Positions 11,865 to 23,660 of a stretch of 64,000 bases of DNA are shown in pieces; within the stretch, counting starts at the first letter, position 1, and the number at the start of each line of letters is the position of its first letter. Position numbers and translations under genes: made by a program. A model generated the notes under the pieces. That model was not told the origin of the DNA, ran no database searches, and was given only the letters and a program-made list of their open reading frames with translations. Origin of the DNA: Corella eumyota (lineage: Eukaryota > Chordata > Ascidiacea > Phlebobranchia > Corellidae); the NCBI GenBank assembly GCA_963082875.1, contig OY720101.1, positions 434,001-498,000 on the forward strand, given 5' to 3'.

Positions 11865-12629
11865 CTTTCTTTAATTTGTCAACTAAATTGTCCAAAATAC
11901 TAAACTTATATTAAGGTTTGGTTCCTTTTTATAGGACTGTTTTAGAGGGTAAATGCTGACATTGAATATCTATTTAAAGCATTGTTGTTTCTCAAAACAG
12001 TTAAACTGAACATATGTTTCGTTCCCACAAGGTTAAATTCTCACAAATATTAAAACAGTAAAAATTAATGTTAATTAAAGCTCTTTAAACAATAAAAAAA
12101 GGGTTTTAGTCGTTTTCTATAGACATTTTAATATATTATATAGTTTAAATATTTCAAAACAGATATAGAAAGTTAATTGTTTTTATAATGCCAACTATAT
12201 TAAGAAATAAGGGTGTACAAACAAAAGGCAACTGTTGTATTTGTTTAATATAGTTTGCAAAAAGCAACAGTTGCAGGTTATAGCTAAGGCAAACCAAGCA
12301 TTTATAAATAGCATTCAGTGTTAGCTAAAAGACTTTGAATAATCGAAAAACAATTAAGATATTGTTTACCCATAAGGCAACGAAAGTTTACGACAACAGA
12401 TGTGACTGTTCCCACTACGTCACAATTGTGATATTGTTACAAAGAAAAAATCTATTTTTAAAATGTAACTATATCACGTGGTTTCATTCTGCAATTCTAT
12501 TGGACGTAAGTTTCCAACGTGTATCTATTTGTATACGACGCCCTCTTATAAAAACTAGAGAAAAAGAAAAAATTCATATTATAGTTCAACTTTTTTAAAG
12601 GGAGCTACAAATTCAAATCTTAAGAAAGA
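11865..12629. promoter_or_regulatory. Shared divergent upstream region of proteases 2 and 3
   Basis: TATA boxes face outwards at both ends: 11926-11933 (minus) and TATAAAA 12547-12553 (plus). In the middle a perfect 10-bp inverted repeat, GCAACTGTTG (12228-12237) and CAACAGTTGC (12265-12274), contains two CANNTG E-boxes in opposite orientation. The layout suggests co-regulation of the two proteases. Which factor binds is not shown. Confidence 0.5.
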
Positions 12630-14465
12630 ATGATTTCTTTATTGCTTGTCGTTGCTTTGGGTAAGTTTTTATTGAATTCATGTTTTTAATTGCTAATTAA
12701 AACCAAAGTTAACCAAGAAATAGAAAGCAATGCATGTGTAAATTTTATTTTTAATTTTATAAAGTAAAAAAAAATATTTTATTTTAAGTTTAAAAAAAAA
12801 ACTTTTTTAGCAACTGCTGGTTATTGTGATAACCGAATCGTTGGAGGCACCGACGTGACAGAAATATCCCAAGTGCCATACCAGGTTTCACTTCAAAATA
12901 ATGCCTTCCATTTCTGCGGTGGTTCTTTGATTCATGAGCAATTTGTCATGAGTGCTGCTCACTGTTGGTCACGTGACCTAACTGGGTAACTTTAAAAGCA
13001 AAGTAACATTTAACTTCGCGAATAGAGTAAATAATAAGAAAATTAAATATTTTTGTATTAAAGGTTTTTATCTGCTTCAGTGTTTATTTAATTCATTCTT
13101 TTTTTAAATTTTAGAATTTTTTATTAAAACTGTTGAAAAATAATATCGTAAATTTATTACCATTTAAACTATTTTTTCAATTAACAGATACACGGTTAAC
13201 ATTGGAGCTGTAAACAACAGGGAGTCCCCATTCGTTGTGCCAATGGACCAGTGGATTAGACACGACCAATTCAGCCTTCTTACCATTGACTACGATTACT
13301 CCATTATCAAGTTAGCCTACCCAGTACCACTTTCTGCGGTAAATTCCTAATATATTTCGCCTTATAAATTAAATAGATTAATTATTCTAATAATCTAAAT
13401 TTGCTTTCACTGAAGGTTTTATTTTTATTTTAATTTAATTAGCAGCTTAATTATCGGGTATTATAATCTATAATATTTTAAAGTGGCAAAGGCTACTTGA
13501 GATAATATTTCATACTGGCAAGGCCACACTGTCTGCAGTAAATTTCACAATCATTTTCAACAACTTTAAATGCTTTTAACAAAAGTTTTGATTCAACAAA
13601 AATCCAATATTGTTGGCAAATCTATTATCGGGTTATTATGGTTGACAAAATCTCACACTGCGAAAGTTAATTCGAGACTGGGTCGGGGTAACTTATGTTA
13701 CTCTATGTTTAGGTCGTAAAGTCGGCCTTTTCATATTGAGGATAAAGATATTAAAAGATGTAAGATTTATTTTTTAAATTGTAACAGGATGTTGCAACCA
13801 TTAAAATTGCAACCAAAGAATACCCAGCTGGAACTCTGGGTACAATCTCAGGATGGGGTTTGATGCAGGGGTCAGATGCAACCACCCCAATTATCATGCA
13901 AGTTGCCCAGGCCCCATTTGTTGACAAGCAACCTTGCCAAGACGCATGGAGATCTCTTCAAACTATCACTGACCGTATGCAATGTGTAGGAGGAGGCAAT
14001 ACTAGTGGATGCAAGGTAAGTGCAAACGTTGTCACAAAAATAAAGTTAATTGTGTTTTTACCCTTAACCTGAAAGAAATTGTGTTAAAAAACTTTTTCTA
14101 AAAGATTTAAATAACTTAATCTATTAACTTTACCTAAACGAAACATTGTTAACCTTTCTAAAAATCAAACATTTAATCGTTTTTTAGAGGCCTTTAAACT
14201 TAGTACACATTTTTTTACCTTAATTTTTAGTATCAAACAATCATCTTAAAAACTATGACGCGTTTGATATACAAAAATTTTAACAATTCAGGGCGATTCC
14301 GGCGGTCCAGTAGCTGTCCATGATCCAGAAGAAGGCTGGGTATTGGTAGGAAATACCTCATTCGGTCACCCCACTTGCAAGCTGAACTCAATTCCAGCTG
14401 TTTGGTCTAAAAACTCCTATCCCGGAATCAAGGAATGGATCGACCTCACCATCGCTAACTTGTAA
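12630..14465 (+). CDS. Chymotrypsin-like S1 serine protease 3, 252 aa
   Basis: Exons 12630-12660, 12811-12985, 13188-13338, 13788-14015 and 14292-14465. Signal peptide [14 protein letters not shown], activation peptide YCDNR, then IVGG. The triad is His61 (SAAHC), Asp105 (DYDYS) and Ser198 (GDSGGP). Pocket Ser189, Gly190, Lys192, Ala226. The usual SWG (214-216) reads SFG, so Trp215, which lines the S2-S4 subsites, is Phe, and the following loop is HPTC. Substrate backbone pairing may therefore differ from that of the paralogues. AATAAA is at 14490-14495. It is closest to protease 1 in the His-exon (CWSR motif after the active-site Cys). Degenerate SINE pieces lie in intron 3. Confidence 0.9.
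13438..13757 (+). repeat. Main SINE, rearranged fragments
   Basis: Two body fragments, about 13438-13510 and 13621-13757, the second running into the GAGGATAAAGAT tail. Sequence unlike the SINE lies between them. The tRNA head is lost. In protease 3 intron 3. Confidence 0.7.
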
Positions 14466-16622
14466 AAGTTGTCGTTGTGCTTTCGCGTTAATAAAAGTTC
14501 AAACACTGCTTTAAACTGGTTTTATATTATTTGTTGTTTAAGCTTATTATGCAAAAGATTGACTTAATATTTAAATACCAATAAATTATTTTCTAAAAAA
14601 GAATCCTTTTCACAAAACATATAAAACATAAACATAATATTTTTTTTTATTTATTAAAATTCTTTTTAAAATTTTCCTAAAATTCTTGTTTAAGTTAAAC
14701 CCCACATTTTAATTCATAAAACCTAGATTTTGTATAACACCTAACAACCTGTTTAAATCTGCCTTAAATGCAGTAAAAATAATCTTAAAACAAATTATTA
14801 CCAAAATCCAGATTATAATTTGTTTTAAATAATAGAATCCATGTATATATATATTAGAATTATTAATTTAGTTGCCCAGCAAATATTTTTTATTTTAAGA
14901 ATTAAATTTACCCAAAACATTTATATAAAATAAATATTGCATTTTTTAGAAAACTTATTTTTTAAAATTATGTTTTTTTAAATCTAAACCATACATTGCT
15001 TAGCAAAATATTCAACAAAAAAGCCCTTAATTTTTTAATTTTTCTTTTAACTAATCCTTAACATTTCAAAAACTAATCACAATTTATATTTAACATTTTA
15101 AGTAACCATTTTTAAAACAAATGAAAAAGTAGGACAGAATATAAAATAACAGTAGAGAAAAAATAAAATAGATTATAGCTTCCAAAGATTTTATAAAACC
15201 TAAACTTTAAGGATATAGCTACCAAAAATGTTTTATTTTTTAAGTCTTGCAAATTTTTTTTTTTATTTTGGTTTTTCGCGCATTGATAAAAGTAAATAAT
15301 AAATTTGATATACAATTAATATTACAACAATGCGACGGGAAAAAATGACAAAATCAATTTAATGATTTAAAACATGCCAAAAGTATTAATGTTTACATGA
15401 AGATTTTAAATATGTTATGGCATAGTCACCAAACCCAAATCAAACAGATTGATAATTTTTTGTTTAGTTTTTTTTAAACGGGTCCAAAAATTTAAGCCTA
15501 AATTAAAGCACAATAAGGTTTTTTATTACATCACAGTGTACTTGCCTACGTGACGTACAAGTCATGAGAAGACTCCAAATGTTACTTTGTAGACGCTTCA
15601 GCGTCATAAACGATATTATTAGTACATTGTTTACGTCATATGAAAAACTATACCTGGCAAACTGATGACAAGCATATTCTTAACATAACTCCTAATTTAA
15701 AACATATATGCTTAAGTTAATTAAAGTAATTATTCTCAAAATGTGACCTTAACTTACAGGTGGTCCGATATAGGCTAAAGGTAGGTCACGTGATTTTTAA
15801 TAGGATTTAAAATTAGGTATCTCCGATAATTCCTCTACAAATACTTTTTGCAAATGATCAAAAAAATACAATATTTACTACTAGCAATAAAAGGAACCGA
15901 AACTTTAAATGATATATACGACCGTATTAAGAGAACCAAATCCTAATAAAATGCCCATCACTTAAATATCCTAAAATATATTACAGCTAATAAAAGCATA
16001 AAAGTTAGTTGAAACTTCATAACTTCAAATCGTCAGATGTCGCTATGTCATTGCCAGTTGAACAAAAGGTCATGAGAAGGCCCCCAAATGTTGAACAAGT
16101 CTAACACCATCATTTCAACAAACACATTATCTTATTTTAGGAATAAAGTGGTCTAGTTTTGAAGGCATTTGTTTGCTTTGTTCTAAAATAAAGGTTATAA
16201 ATTACTTAACAATTTCTTATAAATAAGGATCTCACGTTGTTTTTACTAAAGGAGGGCAAATTATTAATAATACAACTAAAAATTATATCAAAAAGCATTA
16301 TCTTAAGCCAATAATTAAAATTGCAATATAGTTTTTTACTTTTTTCTTCGTTTAACAAAACTGCCCTATTTATCAACAATTTTTTAATGTAAAAATGTGT
16401 TCCCCCTCCGCATTCTTTTATTGACCGGCCCCTTTTTGACAATAAAAAATGTGTGACTTTTAGCAAATGTTAAGAAGCAACTTGCAGACGAAGCGTATTA
16501 ACGTTATGATGTCATTATAGTTTTGTCCCGTATTTCTACCTCCCAAAAAGGTATATAAACAGGCAACGTTCATGTTATATCACTCATACAGACACCTGTA
16601 AGAAAACTAGAAAGAAGACAAA
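14466..16622. other. Intergenic, 2.1 kb
   Basis: AT-rich, with one MITE-like element (15265-15440). The promoter end carries TATATAAA at 16552-16559 for protease 4. No coding region could be supported. Confidence 0.4.
15265..15440 (+). mobile_element. MITE-like element (TTTTTCGCGCATTGAT family), copy 1
   Basis: About 172 bp from TTTGGTTTTTCGCGCATTGA to CATAGTCACCAAACCCA. Three other copies in the window (19570, 27347, 39085) match it closely over the shared part. The ends are only weakly complementary (TTTGGTT.. against ..ACCAAACCC) and there is no coding capacity, so a non-autonomous DNA transposon is likely but not proven. Confidence 0.6.
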
Positions 16623-18882
16623 ATGTTATTCGTTTTAAGCATTCTTTTGTTGGGTAAGTTGATAAATTGACAGAATATATTATTTAATAATGTTTCTTTT
16701 TTTCATATCTCCTTTAAGGAATAGGTTTTTTGATAATTTTATCGGGTAAGAGTGTGCGGTTGGGTCGTGTTTGAGCTATTTGTAAATGTGGGCTCAAATG
16801 CGAATAGTGTGGCATTGGTGCGGCTCGAACCCGAAACCTTTCGGCTCGTATTTCAACGCCATGGCCGGTTTACCACACTACCTAAGTTTAATAATGTTTT
16901 TGTAATTGTTTAACAATAAGCCTTTGTTCACAGCAACGTCAGCCTTTTGTGACGAGAGAATTGTAAGTGGATCGGACATTTCATCTCGATCGGTTGCACC
17001 ATGGCAGGCATCTCTTCAAAGAAGTTCCAGCCATTTCTGCGGAGGATCCCTCATCAGCTCAACCCACGTCATGACCGCTTGTCATTGCTACAACACGTAA
17101 GCAAAAAGTTTCTATTCTTTATTAAATGTTTTTTTATGTAAATCTTTATTCTCGATGTGGAAAGGTCGAATGCGTAAACTAAACATAGAGTAACATCCGT
17201 TATCCCGAACCAGTCTTAAGTTGTCTATGGCAGTTTGGGATATTAATAAATATTAATTGCCCGATAATTAAGCTGCTAATTAAGTGCTGGCTTATGCAGA
17301 AGTTTATACCAATTTACGGCACCTTACTTAAGAGCGTTACAGCATGAGAGCAGTGGGAATCAAATGCACGGCCTTACTTAGTGTAGCAAGTGTTCTGACT
17401 ACTACACCACATGCCGGTTGCTTTAAATTAATTCTTTTTTAAAGTGGAGCCACAGTTGTTCTGGGAACAGTTCATATGAATGATCGAGGAACTGAAAGAT
17501 CTGCTCTGTCCTTCAACTGCCACAGCAGCTACAGCTCCACCACTATCGATTATGATTATGCTGTTATCAGGATTTCATCAGTCAGTGTCATCGCAGGCGT
17601 CGTAAGTCATTTTATTCTTAACATTAAAGAGTAAAACTGTCATAGTAGTGTGGCGAACCGGTCATGGTGTCGGCTACAAGCCGAAAGGTTTCGGGTTCGA
17701 ACCGCACCAACGTCACACTATTCGCCCTTGAACCCGGCGTTTACGGATAGCTCAACCACGTCCTAACAGCACACTCTTCCCCAATAAAAAATATAAAACC
17801 TATCACCTTAAGGTAATATGGAAAAAAAAACTGACATGGTGTTGGTGTCGGACTACGAGCCGAAAGGTTTTGGGTTCAAGCCGCACCAACGCCTTATTTG
17901 CAAGAAATAATTAAAAAAATCATTGGGCCAAATGTTGTTAGGCTAAAAATTTTATAACTTTTATGTCAGATTGAACCAATTGCTGTTGCTTCTCAAGAAT
18001 TCGCAGCAGGAACCTCTGCCGAGATCACCGGATGGGGCAAAACCAGTGGCGGAGTCTTTGGCTCCCTTGCTTCTACTCTTCAATACGCTGAAGTAAACCT
18101 GATCAGCCAATCCCAGTGCAGATTGCAATGGGGATCCATGGTCACATCCAGAATGCAATGTGCCCAGAACACTGCTAACAGTGCTTGCAATGTAAGTGAC
18201 TTCACACTATTTGTAATGATTTTCCACTTAATGGTAAATAAGATATTTTATATCGTTAATAAGTATTGTTTAAAAAGGTAATATTAGCAGCCTAAAAATT
18301 GTGTGTAACAATTACTTGGATGCAGTATTAATTAATTTATGTTTTAAATAAGCTTTTAACTTTAAAATCCTAAATTGGCAATATTTTTTACTCAAAACTT
18401 GATAAAGTTGGTGTCACTGAACACAAAAATGGTTTTAACCTAAAAGAAAAAAAAGGGAAGCCCTGTTTGTGATGACGTAGAAAGTACTAGCTTGTAGACA
18501 TTTACTACGCTACTTAGTACTTTCTACGTCACACAAAAAACATGGTAACCTGGTTTTTGATTTTCATCATTTTCCAGTATTTAAATAAATTAAACTGAAA
18601 GTACCACAGACATTTTTAAAGGTTTTAAAGACATTTTGTGATTCAGTGTTAACCATACTAACGTGCTATATACAACACTTACAGAATAGCAAAACTCTGT
18701 TATATATTTAAACATTTGATGTTTTAAAGGGTGACTCTGGTGGACCATTGGTCGTACGAAGCGGAGGCACTGCTTACTTGGTCGGAAACACTTCGTGGGG
18801 TGCAAGCGGTTGCTCTACTTCTGTGCCATCAGCTTGGTCCAAGAACTCTGCCGTTTATTCGTGGATCAACAGCCAAATCTAA
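16623..18882 (+). CDS. Chymotrypsin-like S1 serine protease 4, 241 aa
   Basis: Exons 16623-16653, 16934-17096, 17445-17601, 17970-18191 and 18730-18882. Signal peptide [14 protein letters not shown], then FCDER and IVSG. The triad is His61, Asp102 (DYDYA) and Ser194 (GDSGGP). The active-site His motif is TACHC instead of the near-invariant TAAHC, and a second extra Cys is at residue 90 (FNCHSSY). These two co-occur in proteases 4-7 only. Pocket Ser189, Ala190, Asn192, Ser226, SWG kept. TATA box 16552-16559, AATAAA 18914-18919. Introns hold copies of the second SINE family, a reverse main SINE and a strong hairpin at 18474-18530. Confidence 0.92.
16738..16885 (-). repeat. Second tRNA-derived SINE family, copy
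   Basis: Reverse. On the minus strand it reads a tRNA-like head (GTGTGGTAAACCGGCCATGG, B box GGTTCGAGCC) and ends GACCCAACCGCACACTCTTA. About 150 bp, unrelated in its body to the main SINE. In protease 4 intron 1. Confidence 0.7.
17143..17421 (-). repeat. Main SINE, copy
   Basis: Full-length reverse copy in protease 4 intron 2. Head end ACTACACCACATGCCGG on +. Confidence 0.9.
17640..17795 (+). repeat. Second tRNA-derived SINE family, best copy
   Basis: Forward. The tRNA-like head (TAGTGTGGCGAACCGGTCA; B box GGTTCGAACC) is followed by TATTCGCCCTTGAACCCGGC and ends CAACCACGTCCTAACAGCAC...CCAATAAAAA. In protease 4 intron 3. Confidence 0.75.
17833..17898 (+). repeat. Second tRNA-derived SINE family, head fragment
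   Basis: Repeats GGTGTCGGACTACGAGCCGA and the B box shortly after the previous copy. Body missing. Confidence 0.6.
18474..18530. other. Intronic perfect-stem hairpin
   Basis: GACGTAGAAAGTACTA (18474-18489) and TAGTACTTTCTACGTC (18515-18530) form a 16-bp perfect stem. The 25-nt loop itself holds GTAG/CTAC. The flanks (TTTGTG/CACACAAA) may extend the stem with a small bulge. It lies in protease 4 intron 4. Either a very young inverted-repeat element or a structured small-RNA precursor. Confidence 0.55.
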
Positions 18883-19569
18883 ACTAAAAACCTAAAGTAC
18901 TGAAAGTACGATCAATAAATAATGATCAAGAGTTAAACAATGTTGTGTTTTAAAGCTTTGTTATTAGAAAAGAAAGATTTTAAAGCAGTAGTGCCATATG
19001 TAAAGAAATATATATCCACTGGTTAAGATAAATACCAAAAAATTGACAATATTAACGAATAAGGCTTGAAAAAACGTCCCTTTTTAAATGAATAAAAATT
19101 TTTGTTTTAAATTAAAAAATAACAATAAACATTTGGAATCATTTAACGTAATGCATCTTGCAATTACTAGGTATAAAATGTGTGTTATACACCCAGCAAA
19201 CCAAATTTAAGAAGTTATTTTGCTTTAGAAAGACTAATAACATTAAACCATTTTAATAAATAATGATTGTAAAAAAAGAAGGTTTTTTATCTAGATTTTC
19301 TTACAAAAATATAATAAATATTCAGCTAATTTTATTTTAATTTTATTTAAATGTAAAATTTTTGACAACACATCCATTCATATTAAAACAAAATAGCTCT
19401 GGGTCACTGTTTAAAAATTGTGTGTACAATTTAATCCATGCAAGAAAGGCTTCTTTAACAATTTTTTATAATTTTTAGTATTTTAAATCTCAGAACTAAA
19501 TTAATGTATTACGTTTTAGGTAGTATTGTCTTAGGCTAAGATTTGCTATGTATTTATTTTTATTATTTT

Positions 19570-19690
19570 TTATTTTGGTTTTTCGCCCATTGATAAGAGT
19601 AAATAATAAATACGATATACAATTAATATTACAACAATGCGACGGGAAAAAATGACAAAATCAATTTAATGATATATAACTTCTTTAAAT
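19570..19690 (+). mobile_element. MITE-like element, truncated copy 2
   Basis: Matches the 15265 copy from TTTTGGTTTTTCGC to AAATCAATTTAATGAT and then diverges. The 3' third is missing. Confidence 0.6.
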
Positions 19691-19849
19691 ATTTTTTGCA
19701 TGTTTATTCAATAAATTTACACCACTATAAATATTCCTTGGTCATTTTTTTATACATTTTTGTCACATTTAATCAAAAATTATGAAACTAAAACCAAAAT
19801 TTAAAAAAAATAAAATACTTAATTTTACTGCCACAAACAAGGTAATAAA

Positions 19850-20080
19850 CGGGGTTCAATTCCCACTGATCTCACGCCTTTGAGTAAGGTGCTACAAAAG
19901 GTATAAACTTCTGCTGAGCCAGCCCTTAATTAACAGCATAATTATTGGGCAATTATGTTCTATAATATCTCAAATTGACACAGGCAACTCGAGACTGGGT
20001 CGGAGTAACTTATGTTACTCTATGTTTAAGTTGCGCATTCGACTTTCCCACATCGAGAATAAAGATATATACAAAAAAAA
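19850..20080 (+). repeat. Main SINE, 5'-truncated copy
   Basis: Begins inside the B box (GGGGTTCAATTCCCACTG). The body and tail are complete. Confidence 0.88.
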
Positions 20081-20487
20081 GTAATGGGAACTTTAACACT
20101 TGTTTGGTGATTAAAAAGCAAACATTTCAACAAATAATATTTCTATTTCAAACCACACGTTGTTTGGTAAATGAGATCTTGTTTGTTGTAAATACACAAA
20201 GTGTTAATTATAACTTCATAACATGTTTTGTAAATAAAATTAAGTAGAATAGAAAAGGACGTTAACAGTACTTCACCAATAACAGTTTTTTACTTATTTA
20301 ATGACTATCAGCTTACTATAATTTACTAGGTGGTGGGAAATACAACGAATGTCCGAGTTATTTTTGATCAAAAATGACGTCATAGTATAGAAGTATTTTT
20401 ATACTGCCACGTATACAAAGTGTATGGCAAAGAGGTTATAAAAGCCGGCAAAGACAAGCGGTTTCACTTCTGAGAATAAAAAACAAG

Positions 20488-22265
20488 ATGTTATTCGTTC
20501 TTACAGTACTTCTATTGGGTAAGTTGCATGCTGTTAAAGTGTAGTTAATCATAATTAGTTAAACTCTGATTTAAAATGTTTGTTGGATGTTCTTTCAGCT
20601 ACTGCAGTCTTCGCAGACAACAAAATCGTTAATGGTGACGATCTCACCGACCGAAGTGTAGCCCCATGGCAAGCATCTCTCCAGAGATCGGGAAGCCATT
20701 TCTGTGGTGGATCTTTGATTACACCAAGCATTATCATGACTGCATGCCATTGTGATACATCGTAAGAAAATTTATTTTTAATAAAACATAGCAATTGATT
20801 TAAATTGTCTTAACAAGCATATTTTTAAATAGTGTTAACAAGCAAATCTTAATGCCTTCAAGTCTAAAGTAAGCTTATTTTTAACAGTACATTTGTTTTA
20901 ATAGGGGAACCACAGTTGTTCTAGGAACTACTGAACTCAATGACCGCAACGGAGTAGAAATCGGAGGAACTTTCAATTGCCATCCTGGTTACAGGCGATT
21001 CACAATTGATTACGATTATGCTATGATCCATCTCAGCACCCCAGCTCCTATTTCTACAGGCGTGGTAACTAGTTTGTCACTTGATTTGTTAAAAACAGAA
21101 CACCTACTCTTTCATTGGTTTTTTATTTAATAACTTTGTTTTTTGGTGTACAACTAATAATTCAAGTTAAAAACATATATATAAACTAGTTAAAAAAATC
21201 ATAGCAAGACTGTTTCCAAAATACCGGCAGCGTGGTGTAGTGGTAAGAACATTTGCTACACCAACATGAGGTCGTGGGTTTAATGCTGAGCCAGTATTTA
21301 ATCGGCAGTATAATTATCGGGCAGTTATAATCCATAATATCCCAAATTGCTAAAGGTAACTCAAGACTGGGTCGGAGTAACAGTTATTACTATATGTTTA
21401 AGTCGGGAATCTGACTTCTCTACATCGAGGATAAAGATATATAAAAAAATAATACGTTAAAGCAACATTTGACAATTGTTTTAGATTGAAACCATTGAGC
21501 TTGCAACCATTGATTACCCATCTGGTACTGAAGCCGAAATCTCAGGATGGGGAAAGACAACTGGAAGTGGAAGCACTCTTCCAAACCAACTTCAATTCGC
21601 AACAGTCACTTTGATCAACCAGGCTGAGTGCTCTGAGCACTGGGGAGGTCTTACCGCTAGAATGCAATGTGCACAAAACCGATTTAATAGCGCTTGCAAT
21701 GTAAGTGGTATAAGATATGTTTGATATATTTGTATGTTCATATAATTGTTAAAGGCACTCTTAATATTTTAAACAAAATAATGCTTTATTGATACTTAAA
21801 TGGAATAAACTCTTCTTTGACCGGCAGCGTGATGTAATGGTCAGAATACTTTCACTACATGAGGTCCTGGGTTCTATCCCTACGGTTTCCATGCTGTAGC
21901 GCCTTAAGTAGGACTTTATGAATTGTTTAAACTCTTGCTGAGCCAACACTTATTTCATAATATTCCAAACTGGCAAAGGTAACTCGAGACTGGGTATGGG
22001 TAACTGGTGTTACTCTATGTTTAAGTCGCGCATTCGACTTTCCCACATCGAGAAGGATAAATATATATACAAAAAATCACAAAAAAAAATTATGTTTTTG
22101 TTAAAGGGTGACTCTGGCGGTCCATTGGTTGTCCGTGACAACGGAACCCCCAAATTGGTCGGAAACACTTCGTGGGGTGCAAGTGGCTGCACCACAACCG
22201 TCCCATCGGCTTGGTCCAAGAACTTCGCCATCAAAGATGACACATGGTTGACAAATGAATTGTAA
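20488..22265 (+). CDS. Chymotrypsin-like S1 serine protease 5, 242 aa
   Basis: Exons 20488-20518, 20599-20761, 20905-21064, 21485-21700 and 22107-22265. Signal peptide [14 protein letters not shown], activation peptide FADNK, then IVNG. The Cys that precedes the cleavage site in the other seven paralogues is Ala here, and P1 is Lys. Triad His61 (TACHC), Asp102 (DYDYA) and Ser193. Extra cysteines 60 and 90 are present, giving an even total of eight. Pocket Ser189, Ala190, Asn192, Ser226, SWG kept. The last exon is strikingly similar to that of protease 4 ([12 protein letters not shown]), so the two are recent duplicates. TATA box 20437-20444, AATAAA 22284-22289. Two SINEs lie in introns 3 and 4. 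Confidence 0.92.
21223..21453 (+). repeat. Main SINE, internally deleted copy
   Basis: The head is intact, but the segment between the B box and TGAGCCAGTATTTAATC (the TGTAGCGCC block) is missing. Tail present. Protease 5 intron 3. Confidence 0.88.
21820..22080 (+). repeat. Main SINE, copy
   Basis: Head GACCGGCAGCGTGATGTAATGG. Part of the AGCAGCATAATTATC block is deleted. The poly(A) tail ends about 25 bp before protease 5 exon 5. Confidence 0.88.
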
Positions 22266-23660
22266 ACATATTGTCATCAAAGCAATAAAAGCTTCCTAAT
22301 CTAATTTCCTTGTGGTTGTTTAGTTATTAAGATTTAGCTTATACAGCATTGCCTAAATTTTAATATATTCGGTTGCCAAGCCACCTGCCTGAATCATGAT
22401 CATATTAAATTAAATTAAAGTTACAACAAGACATTTTTTTCTATAAATATGAACTATTTATGTGTTTAAAACTAAAAATTTTGAAAAACAAGACTATGAA
22501 ATGTAATTTTAAAACAATCATGCTAAAGTTTTGAACTTTACACTCCCAATCAAATAGTACTTTTTAAAAAGAATTAAGTTGATTTAAACACAACACCAAC
22601 TTTTTTTAAACAAAACACTTTATAATAAAACATTTAGTTCAATATATTATAAACTTTTTTTTTAATAAAATATTTTAAAGGGCATAAATACTTTGGTAAA
22701 TAACAACTTTTAAAAGTGGGCATTGAAAAGAAAGGTTAATATTGACAAAAAAAATGAGTTATAAATTTTCGAATCTTAAAATTATAAAGTTGTTATATTT
22801 ACTATTAAAATAAAGACAATTGGCAATTATAACACAGCCTGAAAAAAAGCATTTGTTCTTTATTTGTTTTAATAACAATTCCTTCAGCACACCACTTGTT
22901 TTATAAATAACTGTATCTCAAAATCCTGGGAAAGTAACTATACTGTTGTTCAATTGTCCTGATAACAATATCTTGAAACGTTTGCACATTTGAACTTTAA
23001 GTTATATTTTAACACAGGGCACTAGTTGCTAACGATAACAATATGCTGAGGTAGGCATTTCTGTTAATAGATTAAAAAAAATATATTAACCCAACTTCTA
23101 AACAGGGCTTAAGCACGTTAAAAAGTGTAAATATAAATGGTTTCAGTATAAATAGTTTTATAAACTTTTGATATTTAATGCTAAATGAAAAAAGTGTTCG
23201 TGGTGTAGTGGTGTAGTGGTAAGAACACTTGCTACACCACACATGAGGTCGTGGATTCAATCCCCACTGATATCATGCTGTAACGCTCTTGAGTAAGGCA
23301 CTATAAACGGTATGAAATCCTGCTGAACCAGCACTTAATCAGCAGCATAATTATCGAGCAATTCTAATCTCTATAATAATATCCCAAACTGCCACAGGCA
23401 ACTTGAGACTGGGTCGGGGTAACTGGTGTTACTCTATGTTTAAGTCGCGCATTTGACTTTCCCACATCGAGGATAAAGATATATTTTAAAAAATATATAT
23501 ATATTTTAATTTTTTTAGTTTTAATAAAGTTTTAAACTCTCTTTTTTATCAAGACCTTAAGACAAACACTTTAAACACACTTTGACACGTGTGCAGTCCT
23601 ATATATATAAGACTGTTACAAATAAGAAACTTTTGTGTAGGGCCCTGCAAAGAAGAAAAT
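22266..23660. other. Intergenic, 1.4 kb
   Basis: AT-rich. One SINE at 23198-23495 and a TATATATAA box near 23600-23610 for protease 6. No gene seen. Confidence 0.4.
23198..23495 (+). repeat. Main SINE with duplicated A box
   Basis: Full-length copy in which GTGGTGTA is tandemly duplicated (GTGGTGTAGTGGTGTAGTGG). It ends in GAGGATAAAGATATATT. Intergenic upstream of protease 6. Confidence 0.9.

Larger units (their letters stand above)
18883..20487. other. Intergenic, 1.6 kb
   Basis: AT-rich. Contains a truncated MITE-like element (19570-19690), a 5'-truncated SINE (19850-20080), a CRE palindrome at 20375-20382 and the protease 5 TATA box (TATAAAAG 20437-20444). No gene seen. Confidence 0.45.
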
